The notes beneath the pieces were generated by a model. The model ran no database searches. It saw nothing but the letters and a program-made list of their open reading frames with translations, and was not told where the DNA came from. Both the position numbers and the translations under genes were made by a program. DNA of 64,000 nt from Peribacillus deserti (lineage in GTDB: Bacteria; Bacillota; Bacilli; Bacillales; DSM-1321): NCBI RefSeq assembly GCF_016909175.1, contig NZ_JAFBFI010000007.1, positions 124,001 through 188,000 on the forward strand, in the 5' to 3' direction. Positions 27,847 to 37,477 of this stretch are shown one piece after another (within the stretch, counting starts at the first letter, position 1; every line of letters begins with the position of its first letter).

Positions 27847-28320
27847 TCAAATACTGCGATAATATTTCAGCCATTCGCCAGTTTCAAAATCAAAGTATTC
27901 ATAATTCATCTGTTTTGACCCATTCTGATAAACCACTTCCCAAAGCGGGACGTTATTTTCCATTCCCAGCTTGACGGAAAGAATCTTGTCAGGATTAAGC
28001 TCCTGCTGAACAAGACTCATGATCTCACTCTTCGATTTTCCGCTGGAATAATCCATTATGATCATTTCTTCTCCCTTTTTTTCAGGGATCCAGAAAACCT
28101 TTTTTTTGCGATCTTTCGTATTTCCAACAGCCACATAATAGGTTTCGGTACCATTATATAAATAAAAGCTTTCCGCTTCGGTCATTCCTTTACTCTTAGC
28201 CGCAGCCTCTGCTTTTTGAAACGCAGACTTTTTAGGCTTCATTGCCTCGGAATACACAATGGCCGATATAGCACACAGGCAGATGGCTGCTATAACTGAA
28301 AATATAATCCATTTTTTCAC
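27847..28320 (-). CDS. ypmB: YpmB, membrane-anchored PepSY-like protein (DUF5590)
   Basis: Protein of 157 residues with a single N-terminal hydrophobic helix (WIIFSVIAAICLCAISAIVY) and an outside-facing domain resembling two PepSY-like repeats (AESFYLYNGTETYYVAVG and later VPLWEVVYQNG). The start is GTG at 28320. Function is unknown. It lies between ypmA (16 nt) and aspB (16 nt), as in B. subtilis. Confidence 0.88.
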   Translation of the reverse strand: MKKWIIFSVIAAICLCAISAIVYSEAMKPKKSAFQKAEAAAKSKGMTEAESFYLYNGTETYYVAVGNTKDRKKKVFWIPEKKGEEMIIMDYSSGKSKSEIMSLVQQELNPDKILSVKLGMENNVPLWEVVYQNGSKQMNYEYFDFETGEWLKYYRSI

Positions 28321-28336
28321 TTATTTCACTCTTCCA

Positions 28337-28507
28337 TTATGTACGGTAAATCGTAAAAACCGCTTTTTCTTTATTTGTTTCGTCCAGTGCAAGGCCAAAC
28401 ATCAGATCTTTTTCCTTCAGTGTTCTGTTCAGCGAATCAACAATTTTATATAAATCAGGAGAATTCTGCACTTTTACTGTCGATATTACTTCAATCTTGC
28501 TTTCCAT
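28337..28507 (-). CDS. ypmA: YpmA, DUF4264 protein, 56 aa
   Basis: Short cytosolic protein starting MESKIEVISTVKVQNSPDLY and ending KAVFTIYRT. The start was put at ATG 28507, where GGAGG sits eight bases upstream; the longer frame begins inside that site. The 56-residue length agrees with the B. subtilis gene as I remember it. Function unknown; first gene of the ypmA-ypmB-aspB run. Confidence 0.87.
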   Translation of the reverse strand: MESKIEVISTVKVQNSPDLYKIVDSLNRTLKEKDLMFGLALDETNKEKAVFTIYRT

Positions 28508-28765
28508 TTCATATTCCTCCAGCATTCAACAATATTTCTTACTCATATTGGCTAAAATCTTGGGCCATACTAAAATTACAAGTTAAGATTTATAAACATC
28601 ATTATAACAGCAATAACTTCATTCGGATAATATTTAGAGTGAAAAAACCGGAAAGAAACTGTTTTAATTTTAAGTCTCAAACAATAACACTTCTAGTCCT
28701 CACTACACACTTTTACAGCAGCTTTTTCAAGCTGCTGCTTTTGTTTTTTACATTCCGCATTTTTC

Positions 28766-31567
28766 TTAGGTAAGCCATTCCCGAACAGCTTTCTCTAACT
28801 GCTCAAGCGGCTTTGTTTCCACCGTGACTTTTGGGATAGCTTCAAAAAAAGAATGACCATAGGTCGAATTTTGTATCCGTTTGTCCAAAACAATCAGGAC
28901 TCCTTTTTCATTTTCAGCTCTGATCAATCTGCCAAAGCCCTGCTTGAACCGTAAAACGGCTTCTGGAAGGGCATACTGAGAGAAGGGGTTCTTACCTTCT
29001 TGGATGAGCTGCCTGCTTCTGGCGGCGTTCACTGGTTCTTCAGGCGGAGAAAATGGCAGTCTTACTATGACTAGGCATGACAGTTTATCTCCCTGAACAT
29101 CCACACCATCCCAAAAGCTTGCATTTCCGAGCAATATACCTTTGTTGAATCCTTGGAAGTTTTTGAGCAGCTTCCATTTGCTTCCCCCTGTTATTCCTTG
29201 TGCCAGAAGGGTGTAGTCCCCTAGTTCAGCCTCAACCCTTAAATAATCGTAAGTCATACGGAGCAATTCACGCGAAGTAAATAAAACCATCATCCTGCCA
29301 TTTGACCCTGTTGCAGCAACTGCAATATGTTGTGCTACATTTCTTGCATATTCACTGAGTGAGAGGCTGCCAATTTCAGGCATCGAGGAGGGAATCAAAA
29401 TTTTAACTGCTTCCATATAGTTAAAAGGTGAAGGATAGGATTCTGTTGTAATATTTTCATCCTTCAGGCCAAGCTGTTCCATAAAAAACGAAAAGGATCC
29501 ATTAACTGTTAATGTCGCAGAAGTCATGATAATGGAACTAAACTTAGATAGATAGTCATCCCAGATACTCTGTCCAGCTGTAAGTGGCTGGGAAAGCAAT
29601 GTAACAGCTGTATTTTTACCGCTTTTCAGTATTTCGGCCCAATACACGGCACCTTCTTCATTCCTAAGAAAAAAGGATTTCAAATATCCTTGCTGCTCTG
29701 CTAATTCTTCCAGCAGACTCGCTGCTTCAGACACATAATATAAGTGGCTTTTCCCTAAGGATTCTTCTCTCCTAGTCAATACTTCCACTCTTTCGTCTGC
29801 AGCTTCCCGAATTTGTCTTAAAGTATCGATCACTCGTTCTGCAAGCATTTTTATTCCATTTAACTCTCGTGATTCAGCTGCTGAATCAAAATGTAAGGTT
29901 AATTTCTGCTGGGCAGGATTGATTGCTAGTTTTTCCGTGTATCTTGCCAGCAGAAAAAATAATTGTTCACTTTCATATAAGAAGTCTTGAATCAAGTTTT
30001 CTATCACTTTGGAAGAAGTGGGAACTTCCAGATTTTTTTCTTTCAGCATTTTTTCAAGTCTGTATAAAACCATTTTCTGATTATATGAACCGAGTCGATT
30101 TATGATGGTTCTAATGGTTAAATAGCTAACTTTAAAGCCAAGTTTAGAATTGTATGCTTTGTTAAAGTGATGGGCTTCGTCTAAAACAAGGACGGCATCT
30201 TTAGGGAGTACCGGGTTCTGTCCAGTAATATCCTGAATTAGATAGGCATGATTAGTTACCAATATATCTGCAGTCTTTGCTGCTGCTTTTGCCCTCAAGT
30301 AGAAATCCTTTGTATTCCACGGTTCCTGCAGTTTTCCAGGAAGCCCTGCCGAAGTTTGAAGTCTATCCCAGAAGCTTGCCCCTCCGCTGGTTAGATTCAG
30401 TTCATCTCTATCCCCAGTTTCAGTATGGGTCAGCCATACCAAAATCTGCATTTTAGTTAATGAGGTATCATAATTATCGTCTTTTTGCCTAAGGACTCTT
30501 TCAAACTTCGCCAGGCTAAGATAATTGTTTTTTCCCTTAATCATTTTTGCCTCGATCGGAAATGGGACTATACTCGCCAATGCAGGCAATTCTTTTTTTA
30601 ATAGCTGTTCCTGCAGATGAAGCGTATATGTACTAATAATAACCTTCTTGCGGTATTTTTTTATAAAATAAGCGGCTGGCAGCAGATATCCCAATGATTT
30701 TCCTATACCAGTACCAGCTTCAATAATACTGCGCTTCTGCTGGATAAATGAGTCATAAACGCTATTCATCATTTGCAGCTGGCCCATCCTTTTTTCCGCA
30801 TTTGGGAAAGCCCTTTTCAAATCCTTGTACTTTGTATCGGGATTGTACCGATATGTAAAGTCCTGCTCTTCTTCTATAAATTCTTCTTGCTGATCAGGAA
30901 CTTTTAACGCAAGGCCTCTGAATATTTCCAAATGATCGAGCGGTTCCAGTGCTTTTTTATCTTTTTCTGCAATACACTCACCGATCAACTCAGAGATTTC
31001 GCTTTTCAAGGAAAATGACAGCCTGTATAGCTGTTTAAGAGTTACTTTCGGAAGGGCAAATAATTTAGTCATTAATTTTAAAAGCAGAAGAGCAGTAACA
31101 TGCGCATCACTGTCCGCCTGGTGCGGCCTTTCATGTTCGAGATTCTCTTCAATAGCCAGCATTGAAAGCTTATAACTGTCCGAAGTCGGCATTAATATTT
31201 TTGACAGTTCCACCGTATCAATTGTAGAACCATAAAACCCCTCAAAGCCTGCTTGCTTTAATTCTTCTTGCAGAAAAGACAAGTCAAATAGCACATTATG
31301 TGCTACAAATACGGCATCTGTAAGCAATGAATTTATTTTTGGAGCAACCTCTTTAAATAGAGGTGCATTTTCGACCATACTATCATTTATACCGGTAAGC
31401 TCCACAATAAAAGGCGGAATCTTTTTTTCTGGTTTTATGTAAGTGGAATATTCCTCCACAATCTTTTTGTTTTCAATTACCGCACAAGCGAATTGAATGA
31501 TGGAATCACCTTTTTTTGGTGAGTTTCCCGTGGTTTCTAAATCCACTACCACAAATCGTTGCATCAT
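28766..31567 (-). CDS. dinG: DinG with N-terminal 3'-5' exonuclease domain
   Basis: Fusion of a DnaQ-like DEDDh exonuclease (about 1-175; VVDLETTG with Asp9 and Glu11; HxxxxD near 149-154) and an XPD/DinG-type helicase (Walker A EAGTGIGKS at 283-291; VLDEAHHF box; RFKQGFGRLIRA motif VI). Length 933, as in other Bacillus DinG. The region that holds the Fe-S cysteines in XPD (after NNYLSLAKF) has none, so the helicase part should lack the cluster; relatives without it are reported mainly as nucleases. GAGGTG precedes the ATG at 31567. Confidence 0.94.
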   Translation of the reverse strand: MMQRFVVVDLETTGNSPKKGDSIIQFACAVIENKKIVEEYSTYIKPEKKIPPFIVELTGINDSMVENAPLFKEVAPKINSLLTDAVFVAHNVLFDLSFLQEELKQAGFEGFYGSTIDTVELSKILMPTSDSYKLSMLAIEENLEHERPHQADSDAHVTALLLLKLMTKLFALPKVTLKQLYRLSFSLKSEISELIGECIAEKDKKALEPLDHLEIFRGLALKVPDQQEEFIEEEQDFTYRYNPDTKYKDLKRAFPNAEKRMGQLQMMNSVYDSFIQQKRSIIEAGTGIGKSLGYLLPAAYFIKKYRKKVIISTYTLHLQEQLLKKELPALASIVPFPIEAKMIKGKNNYLSLAKFERVLRQKDDNYDTSLTKMQILVWLTHTETGDRDELNLTSGGASFWDRLQTSAGLPGKLQEPWNTKDFYLRAKAAAKTADILVTNHAYLIQDITGQNPVLPKDAVLVLDEAHHFNKAYNSKLGFKVSYLTIRTIINRLGSYNQKMVLYRLEKMLKEKNLEVPTSSKVIENLIQDFLYESEQLFFLLARYTEKLAINPAQQKLTLHFDSAAESRELNGIKMLAERVIDTLRQIREAADERVEVLTRREESLGKSHLYYVSEAASLLEELAEQQGYLKSFFLRNEEGAVYWAEILKSGKNTAVTLLSQPLTAGQSIWDDYLSKFSSIIMTSATLTVNGSFSFFMEQLGLKDENITTESYPSPFNYMEAVKILIPSSMPEIGSLSLSEYARNVAQHIAVAATGSNGRMMVLFTSRELLRMTYDYLRVEAELGDYTLLAQGITGGSKWKLLKNFQGFNKGILLGNASFWDGVDVQGDKLSCLVIVRLPFSPPEEPVNAARSRQLIQEGKNPFSQYALPEAVLRFKQGFGRLIRAENEKGVLIVLDKRIQNSTYGHSFFEAIPKVTVETKPLEQLEKAVREWLT

Positions 31568-31735
31568 TTTGTGTACACCTCAGAATCATTGTTCCTATCA
31601 ATGATATAGAAATATGGCCATAATAAGCATAATTTATCCGCTGAATTATGGAGATCACATTTCCTTATTTTTTTATACCATACCACCCAATAAAAAGAAA
31701 ACACAAGCAAAGGTGATATTCCATCCTAAAATAGA

Positions 31736-31770
31736 AAGCCGGCCGAGGTTTTCTTCCTTCGGCCGGCTAT
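31736..31770 (-). terminator. Terminator of panBCD
   Basis: On the minus strand AGCCGGCCGA and TCGGCCGGCT form a ten-base GC-rich stem followed by TTCTATTTT, shortly after the panD stop. Confidence 0.85.
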
Positions 31771-31775
31771 CCAAT

Positions 31776-32159
31776 TTACATAATGGTTGCTGCTGGTTCT
31801 TGAGCAATTAATTCTTTAATACGGTTATTTTCGTCCATAATTGCTACTCGCGGTCTATGGTCCATCATTTCTTGTTCTGAAACCATAGCATAGGAAATGA
31901 TAATTACAATGTCATCAGGCTGAACTAACCTAGCTGCTGCACCATTTAGACATATTACCCCGCTGTTTCTAGGTCCAGGGATAATGTAGGTTTCCAAACG
32001 TGCCCCATTATTATTATTAACAATATGCACTTTTTCGTTTGCAGCCATACCAACAGCATCTAAAATATCTTCATCTATGGTAATGCTGCCGACATAATTT
32101 AAATTAGCTTCCGTAACCCGCGCCCTGTGAATTTTTGCATTCATCATAGTACGAAACAT
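31776..32159 (-). CDS. panD: Aspartate 1-decarboxylase proenzyme
   Basis: Makes beta-alanine from aspartate for pantothenate. The 127-residue precursor has the self-cleavage site Gly24-Ser25 in NYVGSITID, which generates the pyruvoyl cofactor; Lys9 and the [13 protein letters not shown] context are conserved. It lies 26 nt after panC with GAGGAGG before its ATG, as last gene of panB-panC-panD. Confidence 0.97.
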   Translation of the reverse strand: MFRTMMNAKIHRARVTEANLNYVGSITIDEDILDAVGMAANEKVHIVNNNNGARLETYIIPGPRNSGVICLNGAAARLVQPDDIVIIISYAMVSEQEMMDHRPRVAIMDENNRIKELIAQEPAATIM

Positions 32160-32185
32160 TTTTGTTCCTCCTCTTCCCAGGAATA

Positions 32186-33031
32186 TTAGATTTCTACGAT
32201 TATATTATCTATAAGCCTTGCCCTGCTGAATTTAACAGCCAGAGCAATGATGATTTTCCCTTGGATTTCTTCCACTCTTTCAAGCTCCGGATATGACAGC
32301 AGTTCAGCATAATCAATCTCTCCACTTGTACTGCTGTCAAGTTCTTCTTTAATACCAGCTATTACTTTCTCCGGATTTCTTTCTCCGCTGTCTATTAGTG
32401 CCCTCGCTTTTTGAAGGCTTTTGAAGATAGCCGGGGCCTGCTGACGTTCCTCTTCGGAGAGGAATACATTTCTGGAGCTTTTTGCAAGTCCATCCTCTTC
32501 TCTTACGGTATTAACAGGCACTAATTCAACTGGAATATTAAAATCCCTAATCAAGCTGTCTATGACCGCCACCTGCTGGGCATCCTTCAGGCCAAAGTAG
32601 GCTTGGTCTGGCTGAATTATATTAAAAAGCTTTGTCAATACCGTCACAACGCCATCGAAATGTCCAGGCCTTTTAGCCCCGCATAATACATTCGTCCTTG
32701 AGTTTACAATAAGAGAGACGCCGGCCTTGTGCGGATACATTTCTTCCACGGAAGGATAAAAAATAAAATCCACACCTGCTTCATAGGCTGCTTGCTCATC
32801 CCGTTCAATATCTCTTGGATACGTTTCAAAATCTTCATTCGGGCCGAACTGTATTGGATTTACGAAAACACTTAGAACCACAATATCGTTTTCTTCCCTT
32901 GCCCTTTTAAGAAGTGACTGATGCCCTTCATGCAAAAAGCCCATGGTTGGGACAAAGCCCACAGTTGAACCATCTTTTCGTTTATCTCTGAGGGCTTCTC
33001 TTAATAGACTGATTTCTTTTATTACTTTCAT
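32186..33031 (-). CDS. panC: Pantothenate synthetase
   Basis: ATP-dependent ligase of pantoate and beta-alanine, 281 residues. [19 protein letters not shown] contains the nucleotide-binding HxGH element; [13 protein letters not shown] and [11 protein letters not shown] are family signatures. Its ATG overlaps the panB stop by 4 nt (ATGA), so the two are translationally coupled. Confidence 0.97.
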   Translation of the reverse strand: MKVIKEISLLREALRDKRKDGSTVGFVPTMGFLHEGHQSLLKRAREENDIVVLSVFVNPIQFGPNEDFETYPRDIERDEQAAYEAGVDFIFYPSVEEMYPHKAGVSLIVNSRTNVLCGAKRPGHFDGVVTVLTKLFNIIQPDQAYFGLKDAQQVAVIDSLIRDFNIPVELVPVNTVREEDGLAKSSRNVFLSEEERQQAPAIFKSLQKARALIDSGERNPEKVIAGIKEELDSSTSGEIDYAELLSYPELERVEEIQGKIIIALAVKFSRARLIDNIIVEI

Positions 33032-33864
33032 TTCTTTCCTCCGTATAGTGCTTCCACTTCTTCTTCGGCCATCGTAAAGGAATGTATTTTTTCCGGAAAA
33101 GCTTGTTCCTTTACTTCTTTTATATATTGGCCCAAAGCTTCTTTTACCATTTCTCCAGTATTTCCATATTTCTTAACGAACTTTGGAATACGGTCCACTC
33201 CATAGGAAAGAACATCATGATATACAAGTACTTGTCCATCTGTATATTGTCCTGCCCCAATCCCAATAGTAGGAATTGCTAAAGAGTCCGTAATCATCTG
33301 GGCTAATTGGTAAGGTACACATTCCAGCACCAGTGCAATAGCTCCTGCTTTCTCACAGGCAGCAGCATCCTCCATTAACCGGCCGGCTGCGTCAGCATCC
33401 TTGCCCTGGACCTTATATCCGCCAAGTACTCCCACTGATTGCGGTGTTAATCCAAGATGGGCAACTACCGGCACCCCAGCCTTTGTAAGAGCAGATATTT
33501 TATCCAGCACTCCATCTGCACCTTCAACCTTAACTGCATCTGCATTTCCCAGCTGAATAATTTTTGCTGCATTTTTCAGGGTTTCATCGAGTGATAAATG
33601 GTAGCTCATAAAGGGCATGTCTGTAACGATAAACGTGTTAGGCGCCCCTCTTTTTACAGCTTTAGAATGATGGATCATGTCCTCCACTGTAACAGGCAGA
33701 GTTGAATCATACCCGAGTACCACCATCCCCAGTGAATCTCCGACCAGAATCATATCCACTCCTGCTTCTTCTACAAGCTTTGCAGACGGATAATCATAGG
33801 CTGTGAGCATGGTAATTTTTTCACCCTGCTGTTTCATCTTATTAAAATGGGCAGAAAACTTCAT
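33028..33864 (-). CDS. panB: Ketopantoate hydroxymethyltransferase
   Basis: First committed step of pantothenate synthesis: transfers a hydroxymethyl group from methylene-THF to 2-oxoisovalerate. The 278-residue TIM barrel shows [35 protein letters not shown] (metal-binding Asp) and [14 protein letters not shown]. The start is ATG 33864 behind AGGAGG; a longer frame begins in the leader. It is preceded by a leader with a terminator and a conserved-looking stem, suggesting control of the operon by attenuation. Confidence 0.97.
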   Translation of the reverse strand: MKFSAHFNKMKQQGEKITMLTAYDYPSAKLVEEAGVDMILVGDSLGMVVLGYDSTLPVTVEDMIHHSKAVKRGAPNTFIVTDMPFMSYHLSLDETLKNAAKIIQLGNADAVKVEGADGVLDKISALTKAGVPVVAHLGLTPQSVGVLGGYKVQGKDADAAGRLMEDAAACEKAGAIALVLECVPYQLAQMITDSLAIPTIGIGAGQYTDGQVLVYHDVLSYGVDRIPKFVKKYGNTGEMVKEALGQYIKEVKEQAFPEKIHSFTMAEEEVEALYGGKK

Positions 33865-33925
33865 TGTGCTTCCTCCTTTTTTTAGAGGAGATGAAATCAC
33901 GAGGGTCAGAATGATTATATAAAAT

Positions 33926-33957
33926 CAAAAAAGACCCTTCCGAAGGCAGAAGGATCC
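33926..33957 (-). terminator. Terminator in the panB leader
   Basis: On the minus strand GATCCTTC and GAAGGGTC pair (one G-T) around TGCCTTCG, followed by six T, about 60 nt before the panB start. It could end the upstream birA transcript or act as an attenuator for panBCD. Confidence 0.85.
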
Positions 33958-33981
33958 TGTAATGTCCAGTTGTTAATCCCT

Positions 33982-34013
33982 CTGTCCCAGTCCATCTCAT
34001 TGGATCAAGGCAG
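33982..34013 (-). ncRNA. Candidate pan-motif leader RNA upstream of panB
   Basis: On the minus strand a stem opens CTGCCTTGATCCA and closes TGGACTGGGACAG, leaving one A unpaired or mispaired on each arm. This is the general layout of the pan RNA motif (a stem with two conserved bulged A residues) reported upstream of pantothenate genes in Firmicutes. A TATAAT-like box at 34107-34112 with a weak TAGAAA 17 bases upstream, and the downstream terminator, complete a leader of about 230 nt. Assigned from memory of the motif's layout, not from an alignment. Confidence 0.5.
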
Positions 34014-34158
34014 ATATGCATTTTAAAAGTACACTTAAAATTCTTTTTTAGGTGCAGTTCCTTTTATGGAAAAATTTTTCATTTTCCCTTGATACCGCCC
34101 ACATACATTATACATAATCTAATTCTAGATTTCTAAGATTTTTTATTAATATGTACAT

Positions 34159-35136
34159 TTAACTAATTTCTATATCAGCAGAATAGATATTGTGGATTTC
34201 TCCCTCGTCATCTTTTAATAAAAGCACTCCATCCTCCGTAATTCCGATGGCTTTTCCGTAAAGCACCCCTGTTAAAGTAGAAGCTTTGATCTCTTTGCCC
34301 AGGCTTACCGCATAACTTTCCCAGAGGAGCTTTATTGGTTTAAAGCCCTCCTTTAAAAAGAGGTTATAAAGAATCTCAAAATGCTTTAAAAAGGATTGAA
34401 TAATTGAAGTTCTTGAAATCGGCTGTCCCTCTTCAATAGACAAAGAAGTAGCGGTTTCCTTTATTTCATCAGGAAAATCCTCGAGCCCCTGATTAACATT
34501 TATGCCGATCCCAATAATAACTGAATGAATACGGTCAGCTTCAGCCTGCATTTCCGTTAATATTCCAGTGACCTTTTTTCCGTTGATTAGAATATCATTC
34601 GGCCATTTAATGGCTGGAAGTAAAGAAGTTGTATCTTCAATAGCCTGCACAATGGCTACCGCTGCCAAAAGAGTAAGCTGCGGTGCTTGGTGCATAGGGA
34701 TTTTTGGCCGGAGGACCAGACTCATCCAAATACCTGTCTTGGCTGAATGCCAAGTCCTTAACAACCGCCCTTTACCTTCAGTTTGTTCATCTGCAATAAC
34801 TAAAGTTCCTTCTTCAGCGCCGCTGTCTGCAAGCTTATGTGCAATCTTCTGTGTAGAAGGGAGAGATTCATGATAAGAAATATGCTTCCCCATCATCTTT
34901 GTTTCAAGCCCAAGCAATATAGAATTTCCGGACAGCTTGCCGGGACTCTTATTGATTCTATAACCTTTTTTTCTGATTGCTTCTATCTCATACCCATCCT
35001 TGCGGAGCTCTTCTATATGTTTCCAGACAGCCGTCCTTGAGCAGCCCATAATTTCTGCAAGATTCTGTCCAGAAACAAAACCTCCATTCGCCTGATGGAA
35101 AGCTTCTAATAGTACTTTTCTCAAATCAGATTGCAC
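34159..35136 (-). CDS. birA: Biotin-protein ligase / biotin operon repressor
   Basis: Attaches biotin to carboxylases and represses biotin genes. An N-terminal helix-turn-helix (LAEIMGCSRTAVWKHIEELR, about 22-41) precedes the ligase domain with GKGRLLRTW (biotinyl-AMP loop), IKWPNDILING and VIIGIGINVNQ, then the C-terminal SH3-like part with KAIGITEDGVLLL. The start was set at GTG 35136 (MQSDLRKVLLEAF), which fits the B. subtilis N-terminus, length 325 and GGGAG upstream. It overlaps cca by 16 nt. Confidence 0.95.
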   Translation of the reverse strand: MQSDLRKVLLEAFHQANGGFVSGQNLAEIMGCSRTAVWKHIEELRKDGYEIEAIRKKGYRINKSPGKLSGNSILLGLETKMMGKHISYHESLPSTQKIAHKLADSGAEEGTLVIADEQTEGKGRLLRTWHSAKTGIWMSLVLRPKIPMHQAPQLTLLAAVAIVQAIEDTTSLLPAIKWPNDILINGKKVTGILTEMQAEADRIHSVIIGIGINVNQGLEDFPDEIKETATSLSIEEGQPISRTSIIQSFLKHFEILYNLFLKEGFKPIKLLWESYAVSLGKEIKASTLTGVLYGKAIGITEDGVLLLKDDEGEIHNIYSADIEIS

Positions 35137-36320
35137 CTGCAGAGCCACTCCCTTATTGCTTCTTTTTCATTCGCTGCTTTCTGCTCCAATACACCCTCTA
35201 AAGCAAATAATAATACTTCTTTAATCCAGGGACCGGCTTTCCTGGCTGACCATTGTATAAGATCATTTCCATCGACAGCCAGCTCTTTTAAGGCATGAAT
35301 GGGCAGAGACTGATATACACTTTCTATTTGATCGGTATCATGAGCCTCCTCCGGGCATTCCGTCAAAACACAAAAAATCTTTTCAAGGCTAAGAGTTGTT
35401 TCAAGCCCCGCATGAAACATATCTATTTTGTTTAAAGAACCCTGTAAACGGCGATTCAGGTAAAATACATATTTTTTAATCTGCTTCATCTGTTTAGCAG
35501 ACATTTTCCAGCTTCTAAGAAAAGAATCGATATCAGCTGGTTTTAATAGATGCACTAAAAGTGTCCAGTTTTCAATCAACTCTTTAAGCCCTGCTGTATC
35601 CAGTCCCTCATATTCAGCGAGAACATGTCCGCATCCTTTAAACCCGGGTAAAAACTGATAAATCCCAGTCTCTCTTAATATTTTAAAAGCCTCTGTTTTA
35701 TTTTCTCCTGCCAGAAGTTTATTGAACTCAGCCAGTATTCGTTCTACCGCTATTTTTTCAAGCAGGAACCCATGGTCAGATAAACCCTGATATGTAGTTC
35801 GTTCAATTGAAAAGGAGAGCTGGCTTACAAACCTGACTGCCCTCATCATCCGCAGAGCATCTTCTTGAAATCGGTCTTCTGGTCTTCCCACTGTCCTGAT
35901 TTGCTGATTTTCTATAGCAGCTTTGCCTAAGTAGGGATCTATAATAGTAAAATTCCGATTCATGGCAATCGCATTCATAGTAAAGTCCCTACGTTTTAAA
36001 TCATCTTCCAAAGAACGGATAAACTCAACTCTTGACGGCCTGCGAAAGTCGGCATATTCACTTTCTGTGCGGAAGGTAGTCACCTCATAGGGAATTCCTT
36101 TAAATATGACAAGGATCGTTCCATGTTCGATGCCTACATCCACCGTCTTTGGAAATATTTCTTTAATTTCAGCAGGTGTTGCACTTGTCGCTATATCCAC
36201 ATCACTAATTTGTTTATTAAGAAGGTAATCTCTAACAGCACCTCCAACAAAATAAGCCTGGAAACCGGCCTGTTCAATCTTTTCAAGGACAGGCTTCGCC
36301 TGGATAAAGAGCTTGGGCAT
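35121..36320 (-). CDS. cca: CCA-adding tRNA nucleotidyltransferase
   Basis: Adds or repairs the 3' CCA of tRNAs. Class II nucleotidyltransferase of 399 residues; GGAVRDYLLNKQISDVDIAT carries the GG and DxD catalytic elements near 24-43, RRDFTMNAIAMN and EDALRMMRAVRF follow. The ATG at 36320 shares one base with the bshA stop (TGATG) and is preceded by AAGGAGAGG; an in-frame TTG one codon earlier is less likely. Sixth gene of the ypjD-to-birA operon. Confidence 0.95.
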   Translation of the reverse strand: MPKLFIQAKPVLEKIEQAGFQAYFVGGAVRDYLLNKQISDVDIATSATPAEIKEIFPKTVDVGIEHGTILVIFKGIPYEVTTFRTESEYADFRRPSRVEFIRSLEDDLKRRDFTMNAIAMNRNFTIIDPYLGKAAIENQQIRTVGRPEDRFQEDALRMMRAVRFVSQLSFSIERTTYQGLSDHGFLLEKIAVERILAEFNKLLAGENKTEAFKILRETGIYQFLPGFKGCGHVLAEYEGLDTAGLKELIENWTLLVHLLKPADIDSFLRSWKMSAKQMKQIKKYVFYLNRRLQGSLNKIDMFHAGLETTLSLEKIFCVLTECPEEAHDTDQIESVYQSLPIHALKELAVDGNDLIQWSARKAGPWIKEVLLFALEGVLEQKAANEKEAIREWLCRCNLI

Positions 36321-37474
36321 CAAGTTAAATCCTCTCCTTGCATGGGCTTGCCTGTCAGCAGACGATAGTAAATTTCTTCGTATTGGAGCACAATTAAGGA
36401 GGCACGGAACTTCTCATGAACAGCCATTCGGGCCGCCTCCGAAAATTGCTTGTGCATTTTTTCATCGCTCAATAAGAGAAGCGCCATTTCAGCTGCTGCT
36501 TTATAATCTCCAAGACTGCAAAGAAACCCGGTTACTCCATCTTCAATGACCTCGGGAATACCTCCAACGTTTGTTCCTATACATGGTACCCCGCATGCCA
36601 TGGCTTCAATAAGCACCAGGCCGAAACTTTCTTTCTTCGATAATAAAAGCATTAGATCGCTTATGGAATATAATTCTTCAAGATTGTCCTGCTTTCCGAG
36701 TGTGAGAATTTTATCCTTAATTCCTAATTCATTTGCAAGCTTGCATACTACCGACATTTCCGGCCCGTCACCCACAAGCATCAGCTTAGACGGTACCTGC
36801 TTCTGAACTTCATAAAAGGTTTGCACTACATCGCTGACCCTTTTTACACCTCTGAAATTTGAAACATGAATGATAACCTTCTCGTCTTCAGCTATTCCGT
36901 ATTCCTGCTTTAAATGACGGGAATCTGTTTTTCGGTATACACGTTCATCTATAAAATTGTAAATCGTTTGTATCTCTTTATCTGGCTGTATAAGGGTATA
37001 GGTCTGATCTACAAGAGCACCGGAAACGGCAGTAACCACATCCGATTTTTCTATCCCGAATTTTATGCTCTCCGTTAAAGATGGATCATAACCCAGTACC
37101 GTAATGTCCGTACCATGCAGGGTTGTTACAATTTTCACATCCGTACCAGCCATCTGTCTTGCGAGAATGGCACATACTGCATGCGGAATCGCATAGTGTA
37201 CATGGAGAATATCTAGCTGCTCTCTTTTTGCGACTTCAGCCATTTTACTTGCCAGCGCGAGATCGTATGGGGGATATTGAAAAACTGAATATTGATTTAC
37301 TTCTACCTGATGGTAAAAAATATTCGGATACCTCCGCTTAAGCCTAAAAGGCATGCTTGAGGAAATAAAATGGATTTCATGGCCTCTCTCGGCGAGAAGT
37401 TTGCCAAGCTCTGTCGCTACTGCTCCAGAGCCTCCAACCGTCGGATAGCAGGTAATACCTATTTTTAGTTTCAT
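36320..37474 (-). CDS. bshA: N-acetylglucosaminyl-L-malate synthase (bacillithiol)
   Basis: GT4-family glycosyltransferase, 384 residues, joining UDP-GlcNAc and L-malate in the first step of bacillithiol synthesis. [19 protein letters not shown] at the N-terminus, [11 protein letters not shown], and the C-terminal E-x7-E element in [18 protein letters not shown] are typical. It follows bshB1 by 3 nt and overlaps cca by one base. GGAG before the ATG lies inside the end of bshB1. Confidence 0.95.
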   Translation of the reverse strand: MKLKIGITCYPTVGGSGAVATELGKLLAERGHEIHFISSSMPFRLKRRYPNIFYHQVEVNQYSVFQYPPYDLALASKMAEVAKREQLDILHVHYAIPHAVCAILARQMAGTDVKIVTTLHGTDITVLGYDPSLTESIKFGIEKSDVVTAVSGALVDQTYTLIQPDKEIQTIYNFIDERVYRKTDSRHLKQEYGIAEDEKVIIHVSNFRGVKRVSDVVQTFYEVQKQVPSKLMLVGDGPEMSVVCKLANELGIKDKILTLGKQDNLEELYSISDLMLLLSKKESFGLVLIEAMACGVPCIGTNVGGIPEVIEDGVTGFLCSLGDYKAAAEMALLLLSDEKMHKQFSEAARMAVHEKFRASLIVLQYEEIYYRLLTGKPMQGEDLT

Positions 37475-37477
37475 AGC

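Noticed and set aside
28716-28756. Hairpin AGCAGCTT...AAGCTGCTG just after dinG
   Set aside because: The T-run lies on the plus-strand side, where no gene is transcribed toward it; on the minus strand there is no T tail, so it is not a convincing dinG terminator.
28375-28773. 132-codon plus-strand frame across ypmA and the gap to dinG
   Set aside because: Overlaps ypmA on the other strand, lacks a ribosome binding site, and its product is a random-looking aromatic-rich string.
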